From NCBI RefSeq assembly GCF_900100315.1, contig NZ_FNFF01000002.1, forward strand, positions 248,001 through 312,000: DNA of 64,000 bases, given 5' to 3'. This DNA is from Streptomyces indicus. GTDB lineage: Bacteria; Actinomycetota; Actinomycetes; Streptomycetales; Streptomycetaceae. Positions within the stretch are counted from its first letter, which is position 1; every line of letters begins with the position of its first letter. Positions 48,987 to 57,950 of the stretch are shown piece by piece. The notes under the pieces were generated by a model, which did not search any database, was not told the DNA's origin, and was given only the letters and a program-made list of their open reading frames with translations. The position numbers and the translations under genes were made by a program.

Positions 48987-50020
48987 GCGTTCTTCCCTCC
49001 GTGTGCCGTCACGGTGGCGTCGCCGGCGTCGAGCGTGGCGATCTCGACAGGCTCCCGTACGGGGTTGACGCACCGGACCTGGTGGCCGGCCGCGGCGGGC
49101 TCGGTCAGGGCGGGAGTGCCGGTCAGGCACTCCATCGTGTAGTAGTCGCAGCGGGGCGCGAAGGCACAGCCCTCGGCCCAGGCGATGCGGTCGTTGATGG
49201 ACCCGCGGATCGGCTTGAGCGGCTCGCCGCGCGGCGCGTCGAGCCGCGGGATCGATTCGAGCAGGCCGTGTGCGTACGGGTGCATCGGGTGGGCGAACAG
49301 CTCGTGGCGGTCCGCGGATTCCACCACCTTGCCCGCGTACAGCACGTTGACCTGGTCGCACAGGCCGGCGACGACACCCAGGTCGTGGGTGATCATCAGG
49401 AGCGCGGTGCCCTCCTCGTCCACCAGCTCCTTGAGGAGCTCCAGGATCTGCGCCTGGATGGTGACGTCGAGCGCGGTGGTCGGCTCGTCCGCGATCAGCA
49501 GGCGCGGGGCGCAGGCCACGGCCATGGCGATCAGCGCGCGCTGGCGCATACCGCCGGAGAGCTGGTGCGGGTACTCCTTGAGCCGGCGGGCCGGGTCCGG
49601 GATGCCCACGCGGTCGAGCAGGTGCGCCGCTTCCTTGCGGGCGGCCTCGCCCTTCAGGCCGCGGTGGCGCTGGAGGATCTCGGTGACCTGGATGCCGATC
49701 GGCACGACCGGGTTCAGCGAGGACAGCGGGTCCTGGAAGATCATCGCCATCTGGCTGCCGCGCATGTCGCGGAGTTCGCGCCGGCTCATGGTGAGCAGGT
49801 TGTTGCCGTCGAAGTCGGCGCGGCCGCCGAGCTTGACGCCCTTGTCGGGCAGCAGGCCCATCAGGGCGAGCGAGGTCACGGACTTGCCGCAGCCCGACTC
49901 GCCCACGAGGCCCACGACCTGGCCCTGGTCGACGTCGAAGGAGACGCCGTCGACCGCCTTGGACTCGCGTCCGCGGGCGCCGAAGGTGACGGTCAGTTCG
50001 TCAACGGAAAGCAGTGCCAT
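48983..50020 (-). CDS. Peptide ABC transporter ATPase (OppD type), operon 2
   Basis: 345 residues from ATG (MALLSVDELTVTFGARGRESKAV), 6 bp after the permease stop. Walker [11 protein letters not shown]-loop [14 protein letters not shown], signature [15 protein letters not shown], Walker [14 protein letters not shown], switch His ITHDLGV. The C-terminal Opp domain carries CAFAPRCDYYTMEC and a final Cys in QVRCVNP. With the next gene it forms the heterodimeric ATPase pair of operon 2. Confidence 0.95.
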   Translation of the reverse strand: MALLSVDELTVTFGARGRESKAVDGVSFDVDQGQVVGLVGESGCGKSVTSLALMGLLPDKGVKLGGRADFDGNNLLTMSRRELRDMRGSQMAMIFQDPLSSLNPVVPIGIQVTEILQRHRGLKGEAARKEAAHLLDRVGIPDPARRLKEYPHQLSGGMRQRALIAMAVACAPRLLIADEPTTALDVTIQAQILELLKELVDEEGTALLMITHDLGVVAGLCDQVNVLYAGKVVESADRHELFAHPMHPYAHGLLESIPRLDAPRGEPLKPIRGSINDRIAWAEGCAFAPRCDYYTMECLTGTPALTEPAAAGHQVRCVNPVREPVEIATLDAGDATVTAHGGKNA

Positions 50021-50026
50021 GGCAGA

Positions 50027-50989
50027 TCAGCCTCGCAACTTCGGGTCGAGCGCTTCTCGCATGGCCTCGCCGAGGAGCGTGAAGCCGAGGGCGGTGATGA
50101 TGATCCCGACCGCCGGGTAGACCGCCATCATCGGCGCGTGCTCGAAGAAGCGCTGCGCCTGGGAGAGCATGACGCCCCACTCGGGGACCGCCGGGTCCGG
50201 GTTGCCGAGGCCGAGGTAGGACAGGGCCGCGGCTTCGATGATCGCGGTGGCGAGCGAGAGCGTCGCCTGGACGATCACCGGGCTGAGCGAGTTCGGCAGG
50301 ATGTTGGTGACGACGATGCGGCGCTTGCGGATGCCGAGCGACTGGGCCGCGAGCACGTAGTCCTTGCTGCCCTGCGCGAGCATCGAACCGCGCAGCAGAC
50401 GCGCGAAGATCGGGATCTGCACGACACCGACGGCGATCATCACAGTGGTCAGGGACTGGCCCATGACGGCCGCGATGGAGACCGCGAGGAGCAGCGACGG
50501 CAGCGCCAGCATCATGTCGACGACACGCATGATGACGGTGTCGATCTTCTGCCCGAGCCGGCCGCCGAGCGTCGCCGCCGCGCCCGACGCGGCGCCGATG
50601 ACGGCACCGACGATCAGACCGATCAGCATCGAGACGACACCGACGAGCAGGGTCTGGCGGGCGCCGATCAGGAAGCGCGAGAAGGTGTCGCGGCCGAGGT
50701 GGTCGAGGCCGAACCAGTTCCCGCCGCGCGGGGAGTCCACGAACTTGCCCTGGTTGACCAGGACTTCGCTCTTCCACGTCAGCGCGGTGGCGCTGTGCGG
50801 GGCGAGCCACGGCCCGACGATCGCCATCACGATGAACACGGCGATGATGGCGGCGCCGATGATGGCCATCTTGTTGGTCTTCAGGCGCCGGAAGGCCTCG
50901 CGCCACAGGCTGGCACCGCTGGTGGTCTCGTTCTGCGCGGTGAGTTCGGCCAGCCGGTCGATCTTGGCCGTTTTGGTGCTGGTGGTCAT
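50027..50989 (-). CDS. Peptide ABC transporter permease (OppC/DppC type), operon 2
   Basis: 320 residues from ATG (MTTSTKTAKIDRLAELTAQNE), one base after the upstream permease stop, so translation is coupled. A 45-residue cytoplasmic N-terminus precedes TM1 (MAIIGAAIIAVFIVMAIVG). Then come a loop with NWFGLDHLGRDTFSRFLIGAR and five TM segments. The coupling loop is QGSKDYVLAAQSLGIRKRRI and the C-terminal LGEAMREALDPKLRG is typical. Confidence 0.95.
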   Translation of the reverse strand: MTTSTKTAKIDRLAELTAQNETTSGASLWREAFRRLKTNKMAIIGAAIIAVFIVMAIVGPWLAPHSATALTWKSEVLVNQGKFVDSPRGGNWFGLDHLGRDTFSRFLIGARQTLLVGVVSMLIGLIVGAVIGAASGAAATLGGRLGQKIDTVIMRVVDMMLALPSLLLAVSIAAVMGQSLTTVMIAVGVVQIPIFARLLRGSMLAQGSKDYVLAAQSLGIRKRRIVVTNILPNSLSPVIVQATLSLATAIIEAAALSYLGLGNPDPAVPEWGVMLSQAQRFFEHAPMMAVYPAVGIIITALGFTLLGEAMREALDPKLRG

Positions 50990-50990
50990 G

Positions 50991-51995
50991 TCAGTGCACC
51001 CGCACTCTCGGGTCGATGAGGCTGTACGCAAGGTCGACCAGCAGGTTGATCAGCACGTAGATCATGGCGATGAACATGATGAAGCCGACGAGCACCGGGT
51101 AGTCGCGGGCGTCGATCGCGGTGCGGATGAAGGAGCCGATGCCGCCGAAGGTGAACACGGACTCGGTGAGCACGGCACCGGAGAGCAGCGAACCGGTCAG
51201 CAGACCGATGGCGGTGATGACGGGCAGCAGCGCGTTGCGCAGGATGTGCCGGCCGCGGACGACCTTCTGCTCGAGACCCTTCGAGACGGCCGTGCGGATG
51301 TAGTCCTCGCCGACCACTTCGAGCACGCTGGCCCGGGTCATCCGGACGATCACGGCGAGCGGGATCGAGGCCAGGGTGATGGCGGGCAGGATCAGGTGCA
51401 TGATCGCGTCCCACGTGGCGTCGAACTCGCCCGTGAGGATGCCGTCGAGTGTCGCGAGCCCGGTCACGCTGGTGGCGTCGATCCCGGTGGACAGACGTCC
51501 GTACGACGGGAAGATGCCCAGCTCCACCGAGAAGATCCCGCGCAGGATCATGGCGAGGAAGAAGACCGGGATGCAGATGCCGACCAGCGAACCCGAGACG
51601 CTGGCCACGTCGAGCCAGCCGCCGCGCTTGCGGGCGGCGAGGTAGCCGAGCGGCACACCGACGACCACCGCGATGATCATGGCGGCGATGGAGAGTTCGA
51701 CGGTGGCCGGGAAGCGCAGCGTGAACTCGTCCCAGACCGGCTGACCGGTCTGCGTGGAGGTGCCGAGATCGAGCTCGGCGATGCGCTTGAGGAACCGCCA
51801 GTACTGGACGTAGACCGGCTGGTCGAGCCCCAACGCCCGGTTGATGCGCGCCACATCGGCTTCGGTCGCCCGCTCGCCCAGGATCGCTGAGGCGGGTCCG
51901 CCGGGCAGTCGGTTCAGCCACAGGAAGAGCAGAACCGACAGGCCGAGCAGGGTGGGTATGAGCTGTAGCAGTCTGCGTATGACAAGTCGCAACAC
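50991..51995 (-). CDS. Peptide ABC transporter permease (OppB/DppB type), operon 2
   Basis: 334 residues from GTG (MLRLVIRRLLQLIPTLLGLS). TM1 is followed by RLPGGPASAILGERATEADVARINRALG, the family loop, then five TM segments. The EAA coupling loop is VVGEDYIRTAVSKGLEQKVV. It follows the binding-protein gene and a 14-bp hairpin. The start is fixed by the conserved IRRLLQLIP N-terminus. Confidence 0.95.
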   Translation of the reverse strand: MLRLVIRRLLQLIPTLLGLSVLLFLWLNRLPGGPASAILGERATEADVARINRALGLDQPVYVQYWRFLKRIAELDLGTSTQTGQPVWDEFTLRFPATVELSIAAMIIAVVVGVPLGYLAARKRGGWLDVASVSGSLVGICIPVFFLAMILRGIFSVELGIFPSYGRLSTGIDATSVTGLATLDGILTGEFDATWDAIMHLILPAITLASIPLAVIVRMTRASVLEVVGEDYIRTAVSKGLEQKVVRGRHILRNALLPVITAIGLLTGSLLSGAVLTESVFTFGGIGSFIRTAIDARDYPVLVGFIMFIAMIYVLINLLVDLAYSLIDPRVRVH

Positions 51996-52048
51996 CCCGC
52001 GTGCCCCTTTCTGAGTGTTTCTACGTGGATCTGTGTGGGGAGATGCAG

Positions 52049-52086
52049 GTCCGCCCGGCCACCTGAGGTTCTGTGGCCGGGCGGAC
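52049..52086 (-). terminator. Hairpin between binding-protein and permease genes, operon 2
   Basis: A perfect 14-bp stem (GTCCGCCCGGCCAC/GTGGCCGGGCGGAC) with a 10-nt loop starts 14 bp past the binding-protein stop codon. It is placed as in operon 1 and likely keeps the binding protein in excess over the membrane subunits. Confidence 0.8.
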
Positions 52087-52100
52087 CCTGCGAGGTGTGC

Positions 52101-53774
52101 TTACTTGAAGGAGACCTCGGCGAAGTTCTCCTGCGTCAGCGGGGAGACCTTCGGCGGGTTCACGTTCTTGCCGAAGGCGATCGCCGGCGGCGAGGACGAG
52201 ATCGGAACGCCCGGGACGTAGTCCATGAGCGCGACGTTGGCGGCCTCGTACGCGGCGACGCGGGCGGCGGGGTCGCCCTCCTTCGAGCCGGCGTTCACGG
52301 CCTCGAAGAGCTTCTTGTCGTCGAAGCCCCACTGCTTGGACTTCGCGGCGAACCAGGTGCCGATGAAGTTGAAGCCGTCGTTGAAGTCACCGGTCCAGCC
52401 CAGCATGTGCAGGGCGCAGGCGCCGGCCTCGGTGGCGTCGGTGTAGTCCGGGTTCCACTTGAGCGGCTTCGGGGTGACCTTGATGCCGGCCTTCTCGAGG
52501 TCGTTCTTCATGAGCTCGAAGAGGTCCTGCGGGTTCGGCATGTACGGCCGGGTGACCTCGGTCGGGTAGCAGAACTCGATCTTCAGGTTCTCTTCGCCGG
52601 CGTCCTTGAGGAGCGACTTGGCCTTCTCGGTCGAGTGCTCGTACTTGGCGACCTTGTCGGTGTGACCCGCGATGGTGTCCGGCATGAACTGCGTCGCGAC
52701 CTTGGCGCCCTCGGGCAGCTGGGTCTTGACGAGGTTCTCGCGGTCCAGGGCGTGCGCGATGGCCTTGCGGACCTCGGGCTTCTTCAGGGCCGGGTTCTTG
52801 CCCTGCGACATGCCCACGTAGAGCAGGTTGAAGACGTCACGGGTCGGGACCTGGAAGCCCTCGCCCTCGAGGGTCTTCACGTCGGCGGGCGAGACGAGGT
52901 CGTAGCCGTCGATGTCACCGGCACGAAGGGCGTCGCGACGGCCTTCCTCGGTGTCGATGGTACGGAAGACCAGGTTCTTGACCTTGGCCTTCTCGCCCCA
53001 GTAGTCGTCGAAGCGCTCGAGCGTGACTTCCTTGTTGCCCTTGTTCCACGACTTGTACTTGTACGGGCCGGTACCGGCGAGAGCACCGGCCTCCTGGCTG
53101 TACTTCGGGTACGTGATCGCGTCGTCCTTGGCGGTGGCCTCCTGGCTCGCGAAGGTCTTGAGCGACTTCGGCGAGTGGATGGCGAGCGCCTGCAGCGAGA
53201 AGCCGCCGGGCAGCTGCGCGGAGGGCTCGTTGACCTCGATGACGGCGGTGTTCTCGTCCTTCGCGGTGCAGGACTTGTAGTTCGCCTTCGGCGTCTCCTT
53301 GTCCTCGTTCTTCGCGAAGCCGCCCATGATGGTCTGCCAGTAGTAGGAGACCGCCGAGTTCTGGTACGTGCCCTTCCAGTTGAACCAGTAGTCGTAGTTC
53401 GCGCAGACGGCCGCGGCGTTGAACGCCTCGCCGTCGTGGAACTTGACGCCCTGGCGCAGGTTGAAGGTCCAGACCGTGCCCTCCGGGTTGGAGGACCACT
53501 TCTCGGCGAGGCCGCCGACCATCTTCGAGCCGCCCGGCTCGTGCTCGATCAGCGCCTCGAAGGCCTGACGCGTGACGCGGAAGGTCTCACCGTCACTCGC
53601 GAGCGCAGGGTCGAGAGAGGCCGGGTCGCCGGCGCCGGCGAAGACGAACGTGTCGTCCTTGCCCTTGCCTTCGTCGCCGCCCTTGTCGCGGTCGCTGCCG
53701 CACGCGGTGACGACCAGCGTGGCCGCGACGGCCGCCGTGGCCATACGCGCACCACGGGATTTCAGTATTCGCAT
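52101..53774 (-). CDS. Peptide-binding lipoprotein of ABC transporter, operon 2
   Basis: Extracellular family-5 solute-binding protein, 557 residues from ATG with GGTGGAG upstream. The signal peptide ends in lipobox VVTAC (Cys near residue 25). The Lys/Asp/Gly-rich linker is followed by AGAGDPASLDPALASDGET, VWTFNLRQGVKFHDGEAFNAAAVCANYDYWF, LAGTGPYKYKSWNKG, RKAIAHALDRENLV and a C-terminal VPGVPISSSPPAI. It is the first gene of operon 2 in the classical order A-B-C-D-F. It is closer to dipeptide/oligopeptide-binding proteins than to sugar types; the ligand is unknown. Confidence 0.94.
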   Translation of the reverse strand: MRILKSRGARMATAAVAATLVVTACGSDRDKGGDEGKGKDDTFVFAGAGDPASLDPALASDGETFRVTRQAFEALIEHEPGGSKMVGGLAEKWSSNPEGTVWTFNLRQGVKFHDGEAFNAAAVCANYDYWFNWKGTYQNSAVSYYWQTIMGGFAKNEDKETPKANYKSCTAKDENTAVIEVNEPSAQLPGGFSLQALAIHSPKSLKTFASQEATAKDDAITYPKYSQEAGALAGTGPYKYKSWNKGNKEVTLERFDDYWGEKAKVKNLVFRTIDTEEGRRDALRAGDIDGYDLVSPADVKTLEGEGFQVPTRDVFNLLYVGMSQGKNPALKKPEVRKAIAHALDRENLVKTQLPEGAKVATQFMPDTIAGHTDKVAKYEHSTEKAKSLLKDAGEENLKIEFCYPTEVTRPYMPNPQDLFELMKNDLEKAGIKVTPKPLKWNPDYTDATEAGACALHMLGWTGDFNDGFNFIGTWFAAKSKQWGFDDKKLFEAVNAGSKEGDPAARVAAYEAANVALMDYVPGVPISSSPPAIAFGKNVNPPKVSPLTQENFAEVSFK

Positions 53775-54042
53775 TGCTCCACCCCTGAGTTCGGCGAATG
53801 CCGGGATCTTGAACTGCGCCGCACACTACAGTCACCGCTCACAACGGAGAATGGTCCGCATAGCGGTGATACCTAGATGAGACCCAGGGCCCCAACAAAT
53901 CGGTCACGTACGGGACATGGCGCCCCAACCAGCGCAGATTCCCTGCGATGGGGCGGATTCGCCGGTTCCGCTCACTCAGCGCCGACGGCCGCTCACCGTC
54001 AGCGGGCGCAGGCCCGTCCCGGCCGGGGGACGGGTGTGCGGC

Positions 54043-54813
54043 TCAGCCGACGGGCGGATACCCGTATCCGCCGCCTGCCGCGGGTCCGTGTGCCTCGCGG
54101 TCGTAGAACGGGCGGGAGTTGGCGCGCAGCCACATCGTGACCGGGTCGTACTCGTCGGACATCGCGACCGTGGAGACCGGCAGGCCGTCCGGGACGGAGG
54201 CGATGGACTGCTGCATCATCACGCGCACCGAGTCGACGGCCGCCGGGGAGGTGTCGTACACGTCGAGGCCGATCGCCAAGTACGGGGCGCCCAGCGCGGG
54301 TTGCACCCAGGCGCGGCGCAGCGAGCGGACCGCGGGGGTGCGGTGCGCGTTCTGGCTGAGCTGGGCGTAGAACTGCGGGATGTCGATGGCAGGCTCGGTC
54401 AGCCGCAGCGGTCCGGCCGGCACCTTCGCGAGTCCAGTGGCGATACGGCGCAGATCCAGCCACGGGACACCGACGCCGCCGCCCGGGGCGTGCGGGTTCA
54501 GCCACAGGCCGTAGTGGTCGGGGTAGAGGGTGTGCGCGACGTCGAGTCCGGAGACGACCTCGTGCGCCCTGTTCCAGCCGGAGGCGGCGAGCTCCTGGGC
54601 GGAGGTCACACAGGGGGCGTACGAGAAACCGTCGACCTCCATGTTCCCGTACTGGGCGTCCGGCGAGCCGGCCTGGCCGTGCCAGAGCAGCATCCAGATC
54701 CGGCCATCGGTGATGGCCTGGAGCAGCGCCTCGTACGCGTCGTACCGCCCGGGTGTCACCTGGCGCAGCATGTGCTCGACCTGCCCGGCCGCAGCCGTGC
54801 CCGACGCACTCAC
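54043..54813 (-). CDS. SseB-like protein 1
   Basis: Cytoplasmic protein of 256 residues from GTG (VSASGTAAAGQVEHMLRQVTPGRYDAY). The N-terminal half resembles the SseB N domain (ALLQAITDGRIWMLLWHGQ; MEVDGFSYAPCVTSAQELAASGW). The C-terminal SseB region includes APYLAIGLDVYDTSPAAVDSVRVMM and ends with WLRANSRPFYDREA, close to the ending of the neighbouring paralogue (RPFYRREPA). SseB in E. coli is linked to serine sensitivity; the molecular role is unclear. The Gly/Tyr/Pro-rich C-terminal tail is variable. Confidence 0.82.
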   Translation of the reverse strand: MSASGTAAAGQVEHMLRQVTPGRYDAYEALLQAITDGRIWMLLWHGQAGSPDAQYGNMEVDGFSYAPCVTSAQELAASGWNRAHEVVSGLDVAHTLYPDHYGLWLNPHAPGGGVGVPWLDLRRIATGLAKVPAGPLRLTEPAIDIPQFYAQLSQNAHRTPAVRSLRRAWVQPALGAPYLAIGLDVYDTSPAAVDSVRVMMQQSIASVPDGLPVSTVAMSDEYDPVTMWLRANSRPFYDREAHGPAAGGGYGYPPVG

Positions 54814-55029
54814 TCTTGACCGCCCCTTCGCCCCGTTGTCCTGCCCCGTACCGGTTCGTCCGTCACTGCGGCACGTACCGGCCCGGGCTATGTAACCAGC
54901 TTATGCGGCGGTCCTGACACCGACTTGACGCTCCCCGTGACGTAATTCGCGTCGGCCCTCGCGGCGGCGGGACGCGCGCGGCCGGATCGTACGGGGTCGT
55001 ACGGATCAAGCCGCCGCGTGCGGTGGGGC

Positions 55030-55812
55030 TCAGGCGGGCTCGCGGCGGTAGAACGGGCGGACCTTCTCGGTCATCCAGTCGCCCACCGGGTCCTGGGCCA
55101 CGTCCAGGAGGACCAGGTTCACCGGCCAGGGCGGTGCGATCCGGCCGAGCGCGCGGCCGAGGGCGTCCATCGGCAGGTTGCGGTCCGGGCCCTCCCAGTG
55201 CGCGAGTTCGACGCCGACGAAGAGCACGGGGTCGGCGGTCTCGATCGCGGCGAGACAGCGGCGCGCGGAGAGCACCACGCCGGTGGCCTCGAACTCCTCG
55301 GACGCGGCGCGCAGGAAGTCGACCGGGTCCTCCTGCCAGTCCGGCTCGTAGAGGCGTACGCGTCCGCCGCTCGCCGGCCCGTCGAGCGGGGTGCGGCCGG
55401 CCCGGCACAGTTCGGCGACGGCCGCGGGCGGCAGCGGGATGCCCACCGCGCCGTCGGGGTTCACGGCGATGCCCACCTGGGGCGGCAGGCCGCGCGCGAA
55501 GTCCACGGCGGGCGCGATGGTGAAGGACATGGCGGGCCCGGTGACCTGCGCCAACTGCTGCTGCGAGCTGAAGACCGGCACGTAGGCCTGGCCCTGGAGT
55601 TCGAGCGTCGGCACGTCGAGGTTCCGGCTGCCGCGCCCGCCGCCGTTGGGCAGCGGCACCCAGACGAAGCTGCGGCCGAGCACTTCGAGGATGCGGCCGG
55701 CCGCCGCGGGTCCGGCGCCGAGGGAGGCGGCGAGCACCTCTTCGAGTTCGTTGGCGGGCCAGCCCTGCGGTTCGCCGTACGCGCCCGCCGTCCCGTTCGC
55801 CGGAATGTCCAT
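55030..55812 (-). CDS. SseB-like protein 2
   Basis: 260 residues from ATG (MDIPANGTAGAYGEPQGWPANELEEVL). N-terminal SseB domain with LEVLGRSFVWVPLPNGGG, LELQGQAYVPVFSSQQQLAQV and VDFARGLPPQVGIAVNPDG; the C-terminal domain ends MTEKVRPFYRREPA. It keeps the two-domain SseB organisation, unlike its shorter-core neighbour. 216 bp separate it from SseB-like 1, same strand. The two probably arose by duplication long ago. Function is unknown beyond the family link to amino acid stress. Confidence 0.87.
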   Translation of the reverse strand: MDIPANGTAGAYGEPQGWPANELEEVLAASLGAGPAAAGRILEVLGRSFVWVPLPNGGGRGSRNLDVPTLELQGQAYVPVFSSQQQLAQVTGPAMSFTIAPAVDFARGLPPQVGIAVNPDGAVGIPLPPAAVAELCRAGRTPLDGPASGGRVRLYEPDWQEDPVDFLRAASEEFEATGVVLSARRCLAAIETADPVLFVGVELAHWEGPDRNLPMDALGRALGRIAPPWPVNLVLLDVAQDPVGDWMTEKVRPFYRREPA

Positions 55813-56038
55813 CTGCCCGCCCCGCCTCGCTCGTCCTGCGCGCGCACCTTGCTGCCGCGTGCGCGCCCTGCTCCTTGCCGTGTGCGCGCTCGACCCTAAC
55901 GCCGTCGCCCGGCAGGCCGCCTCGTACACCCGTATGGCCACGCTCCGCATCTGTCTGGTTGCGGAGTGTGTACGGCGCTTCGAGGGTGGCCGTAACGAGC
56001 GCCGGGCCTCCGGCGACCCTTGTCGAGAGGACTTCCCA

Positions 56039-57046
56039 ATGACGGCGCACCGGGCGAAGCCCCTGACGGCGCACCGGGTGAAGAAGGCACCGCGCAGGTG
56101 GCGCGGGACGCTGCCGCTCACGGTCGGCGCGTGTGTCTGTGCGCTGGCGCTGGGACTGCCGGGCGTGGCCGCGGCACACGCGTTCTCCGCACCGGGCCCG
56201 GACGGCACCCCGCCCGCGGCCGGTCCCGCCGCGGCCGAAAGGCCGGCCGCGCTGGAACGGCCCGCCCTGCCCGAGCGGCCCCGCAAGCCGGGCCGCCCCT
56301 CGCTCCCCGACCGCCCCTCGCTGCCGGAGCGCCCGGCCGCGCCCGAGGCGCCGTCCGTGCCCGTCGACCTCGAGGACCTGATGGAGGCGGTGGAGGGGCT
56401 GAGCGCCTCGCCGCTCACCAACCTCGGGGTGGCCGACCCCTTCTGGCTCGCGGAGATCGACCGCGAGATCGAGACCGTGCTCGGCGAGGAGGACGGCGGC
56501 CAAGGCGCCGACGACTGGCCCGTGGGCCCGGCCCGGATCAAGCTCAAGAAGGAGATCCAGCGGTTGCAGGAGGCGGCGCTCAACGGCGACGTGCTGACGG
56601 CCGCGGACGCCAAGACGAAGATCCCGAAGCTGACGGACGAGCTGCTTCAAGCCGCGGGCCTCGGCTCCTTCCTCGACCAGCTGCCGCCTCCGCCGGAGCC
56701 CGGTGAGGACGAGGCGACGGAACCGGCCGACCCGGCGGACCCGACCGCGGACGCGGGCGACACCGGCACCGAGACCGGCGCCGATGCGGAGGCCGAGGAG
56801 ACCGGGGACGGCTCCACGCAACCGCCCGTGCTGCCGCCGCCGGTGCCCTCCACCCCGACCGCGCCTCCGCTGTTCCCCGGCTTCCCGCCCGCTCAGCCCG
56901 CGAAGCCGGCCGCGTTCCCGTCGCTGCCGCTCTTCCCGTCGGCGCCCACCGCCCCCTTCGGCGGTCTGCCGCCCGCACCGGCCGCCGTCCCCGGGCTGCC
57001 GGCCTTCCCGCCCGCGCCGTTCGGGGGACTGCCCAAGTTCCCGTGA
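56039..57046 (+). CDS. Secreted Pro-rich protein of unknown function
   Basis: 335 residues from ATG with GAGAGG upstream. The first eight codons are duplicated in tandem (MTAHRAKP, LTAHRVKK). A signal peptide follows (TLPLTVGACVCALALGLPGVAAAHA, cleavage near residue 47). Then a Pro/Arg/Glu repeat zone (ERPALPERP, GRPSLPDRP, SLPERP; about 65-110), a folded-looking helical core of about 110 residues (VDLEDLMEAVEGLSASPLTNLGV to ELLQAAGLGSFLDQLP), an acidic Glu/Asp/Thr linker, and a C-terminal zone rich in Pro, Phe and Gly (FGGLPPAPAA). No cell-wall sorting motif was seen. I do not recognise a family. The next gene looks distantly related. Confidence 0.8.
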   Translation: MTAHRAKPLTAHRVKKAPRRWRGTLPLTVGACVCALALGLPGVAAAHAFSAPGPDGTPPAAGPAAAERPAALERPALPERPRKPGRPSLPDRPSLPERPAAPEAPSVPVDLEDLMEAVEGLSASPLTNLGVADPFWLAEIDREIETVLGEEDGGQGADDWPVGPARIKLKKEIQRLQEAALNGDVLTAADAKTKIPKLTDELLQAAGLGSFLDQLPPPPEPGEDEATEPADPADPTADAGDTGTETGADAEAEETGDGSTQPPVLPPPVPSTPTAPPLFPGFPPAQPAKPAAFPSLPLFPSAPTAPFGGLPPAPAAVPGLPAFPPAPFGGLPKFP

Positions 57047-57141
57047 TCCGGCCGGAGTCCGGGTCGGCCGCGGCCGGCCCCTCGCGTTGCCCGCTCCCCC
57101 ACCGAATGTCCCCCGCTCATCTCCCGAAAGGCACTCTCCCC

Positions 57142-57846
57142 ATGCGAGTCACCAGAACCCTCACCGCCCTCGCCGTCACCGTCTCCCTGGCCGGCGGCGC
57201 CGCCGTGCTCAGCGCCTCCCCCGCCCTCGCCGCCGCGCCGGCCGCCGCGACCGCGCCGGTCGACAGCGAGACCGAGCGCCGGGTCCAGCGCAGCCTGGAC
57301 GCGCTGTACGCGGCGATCGACGAGGCCGCCAAGAACGGCGCCGAGGGCACGTACGACGAAAGCCACCGCACCCAGCTCGACCACGCGGTCATGGAGCTGA
57401 TCGCGGCGACCAGCGCGGTGGACCCGGAGCCGGTGGCCGAGGCGCCGAAGGCGGAGGCCGTGGACCCGAAGGAGGCGGTGGACGAGGCCACCAAGAAGCT
57501 GGAGGCCCAGGTCAAGGTCATCGTGGACGCCGCGGCCAAGGGCGATCTGGCGAAGCTGACCGCGTCGGTGGAGGTCTCCACCAAGATCGTCGTCGACCTC
57601 CTCGTGAAGGTCGGTCTCGGGCCGCTGCTCGCGAAGCTCGGCCTCGGCGACGTATCGAAGCTGCTGCCGGGTCTGACGGACCTGCTCACGAAGCCGGGCG
57701 CGCCGGTCGCGGGCCTGCCGGCCACCGGTCTTCCGCTGCCCGCGCTGCCGCTGCCTGCGCTCCCCGCCGGCCTGCCGACCGGCCTTCCCACGGGCCTGCC
57801 CACGGGCGGCCTGCCGCTTCCGCTGCCCCTGCCGCTGGGCAAGTGA
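57142..57846 (+). CDS. Secreted protein with Leu/Pro tail, unknown function
   Basis: 234 residues from ATG (MRVTRTLTALAVTVSLAGGAAVLSA); the signal peptide is cleaved near residue 32 (SPALAAAP). A charged helical core (about 38-190) has two segments: TERRVQRSLDALYAAIDEAAKNG and DEATKKLEAQVKVIVDAAAKGDLAKL. It is followed by LLVKVGLGPLLAKLGLGDVSKLLPGL. The C-terminus is a Leu/Pro/Gly repeat (GLPTGLPTGLPTGG, LPLPLPLPLGK). The segment around DAAAKGDLAKL..VGLGPLL resembles EAALNGDVLTA..AGLGSFL of the preceding gene. The 95-bp spacing suggests cotranscription. Family not recognised. Confidence 0.78.
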   Translation: MRVTRTLTALAVTVSLAGGAAVLSASPALAAAPAAATAPVDSETERRVQRSLDALYAAIDEAAKNGAEGTYDESHRTQLDHAVMELIAATSAVDPEPVAEAPKAEAVDPKEAVDEATKKLEAQVKVIVDAAAKGDLAKLTASVEVSTKIVVDLLVKVGLGPLLAKLGLGDVSKLLPGLTDLLTKPGAPVAGLPATGLPLPALPLPALPAGLPTGLPTGLPTGGLPLPLPLPLGK

Positions 57847-57950
57847 GACCGGGGCCGGCCCGGTCCGGCCCCCGCAACTCCCCCGCCCCGTCCCGCCGTT
57901 CACGGCAGGGCGGGGCGTGGTCGTGCTCACCTCTTGCGAAGCTCCTCAGG

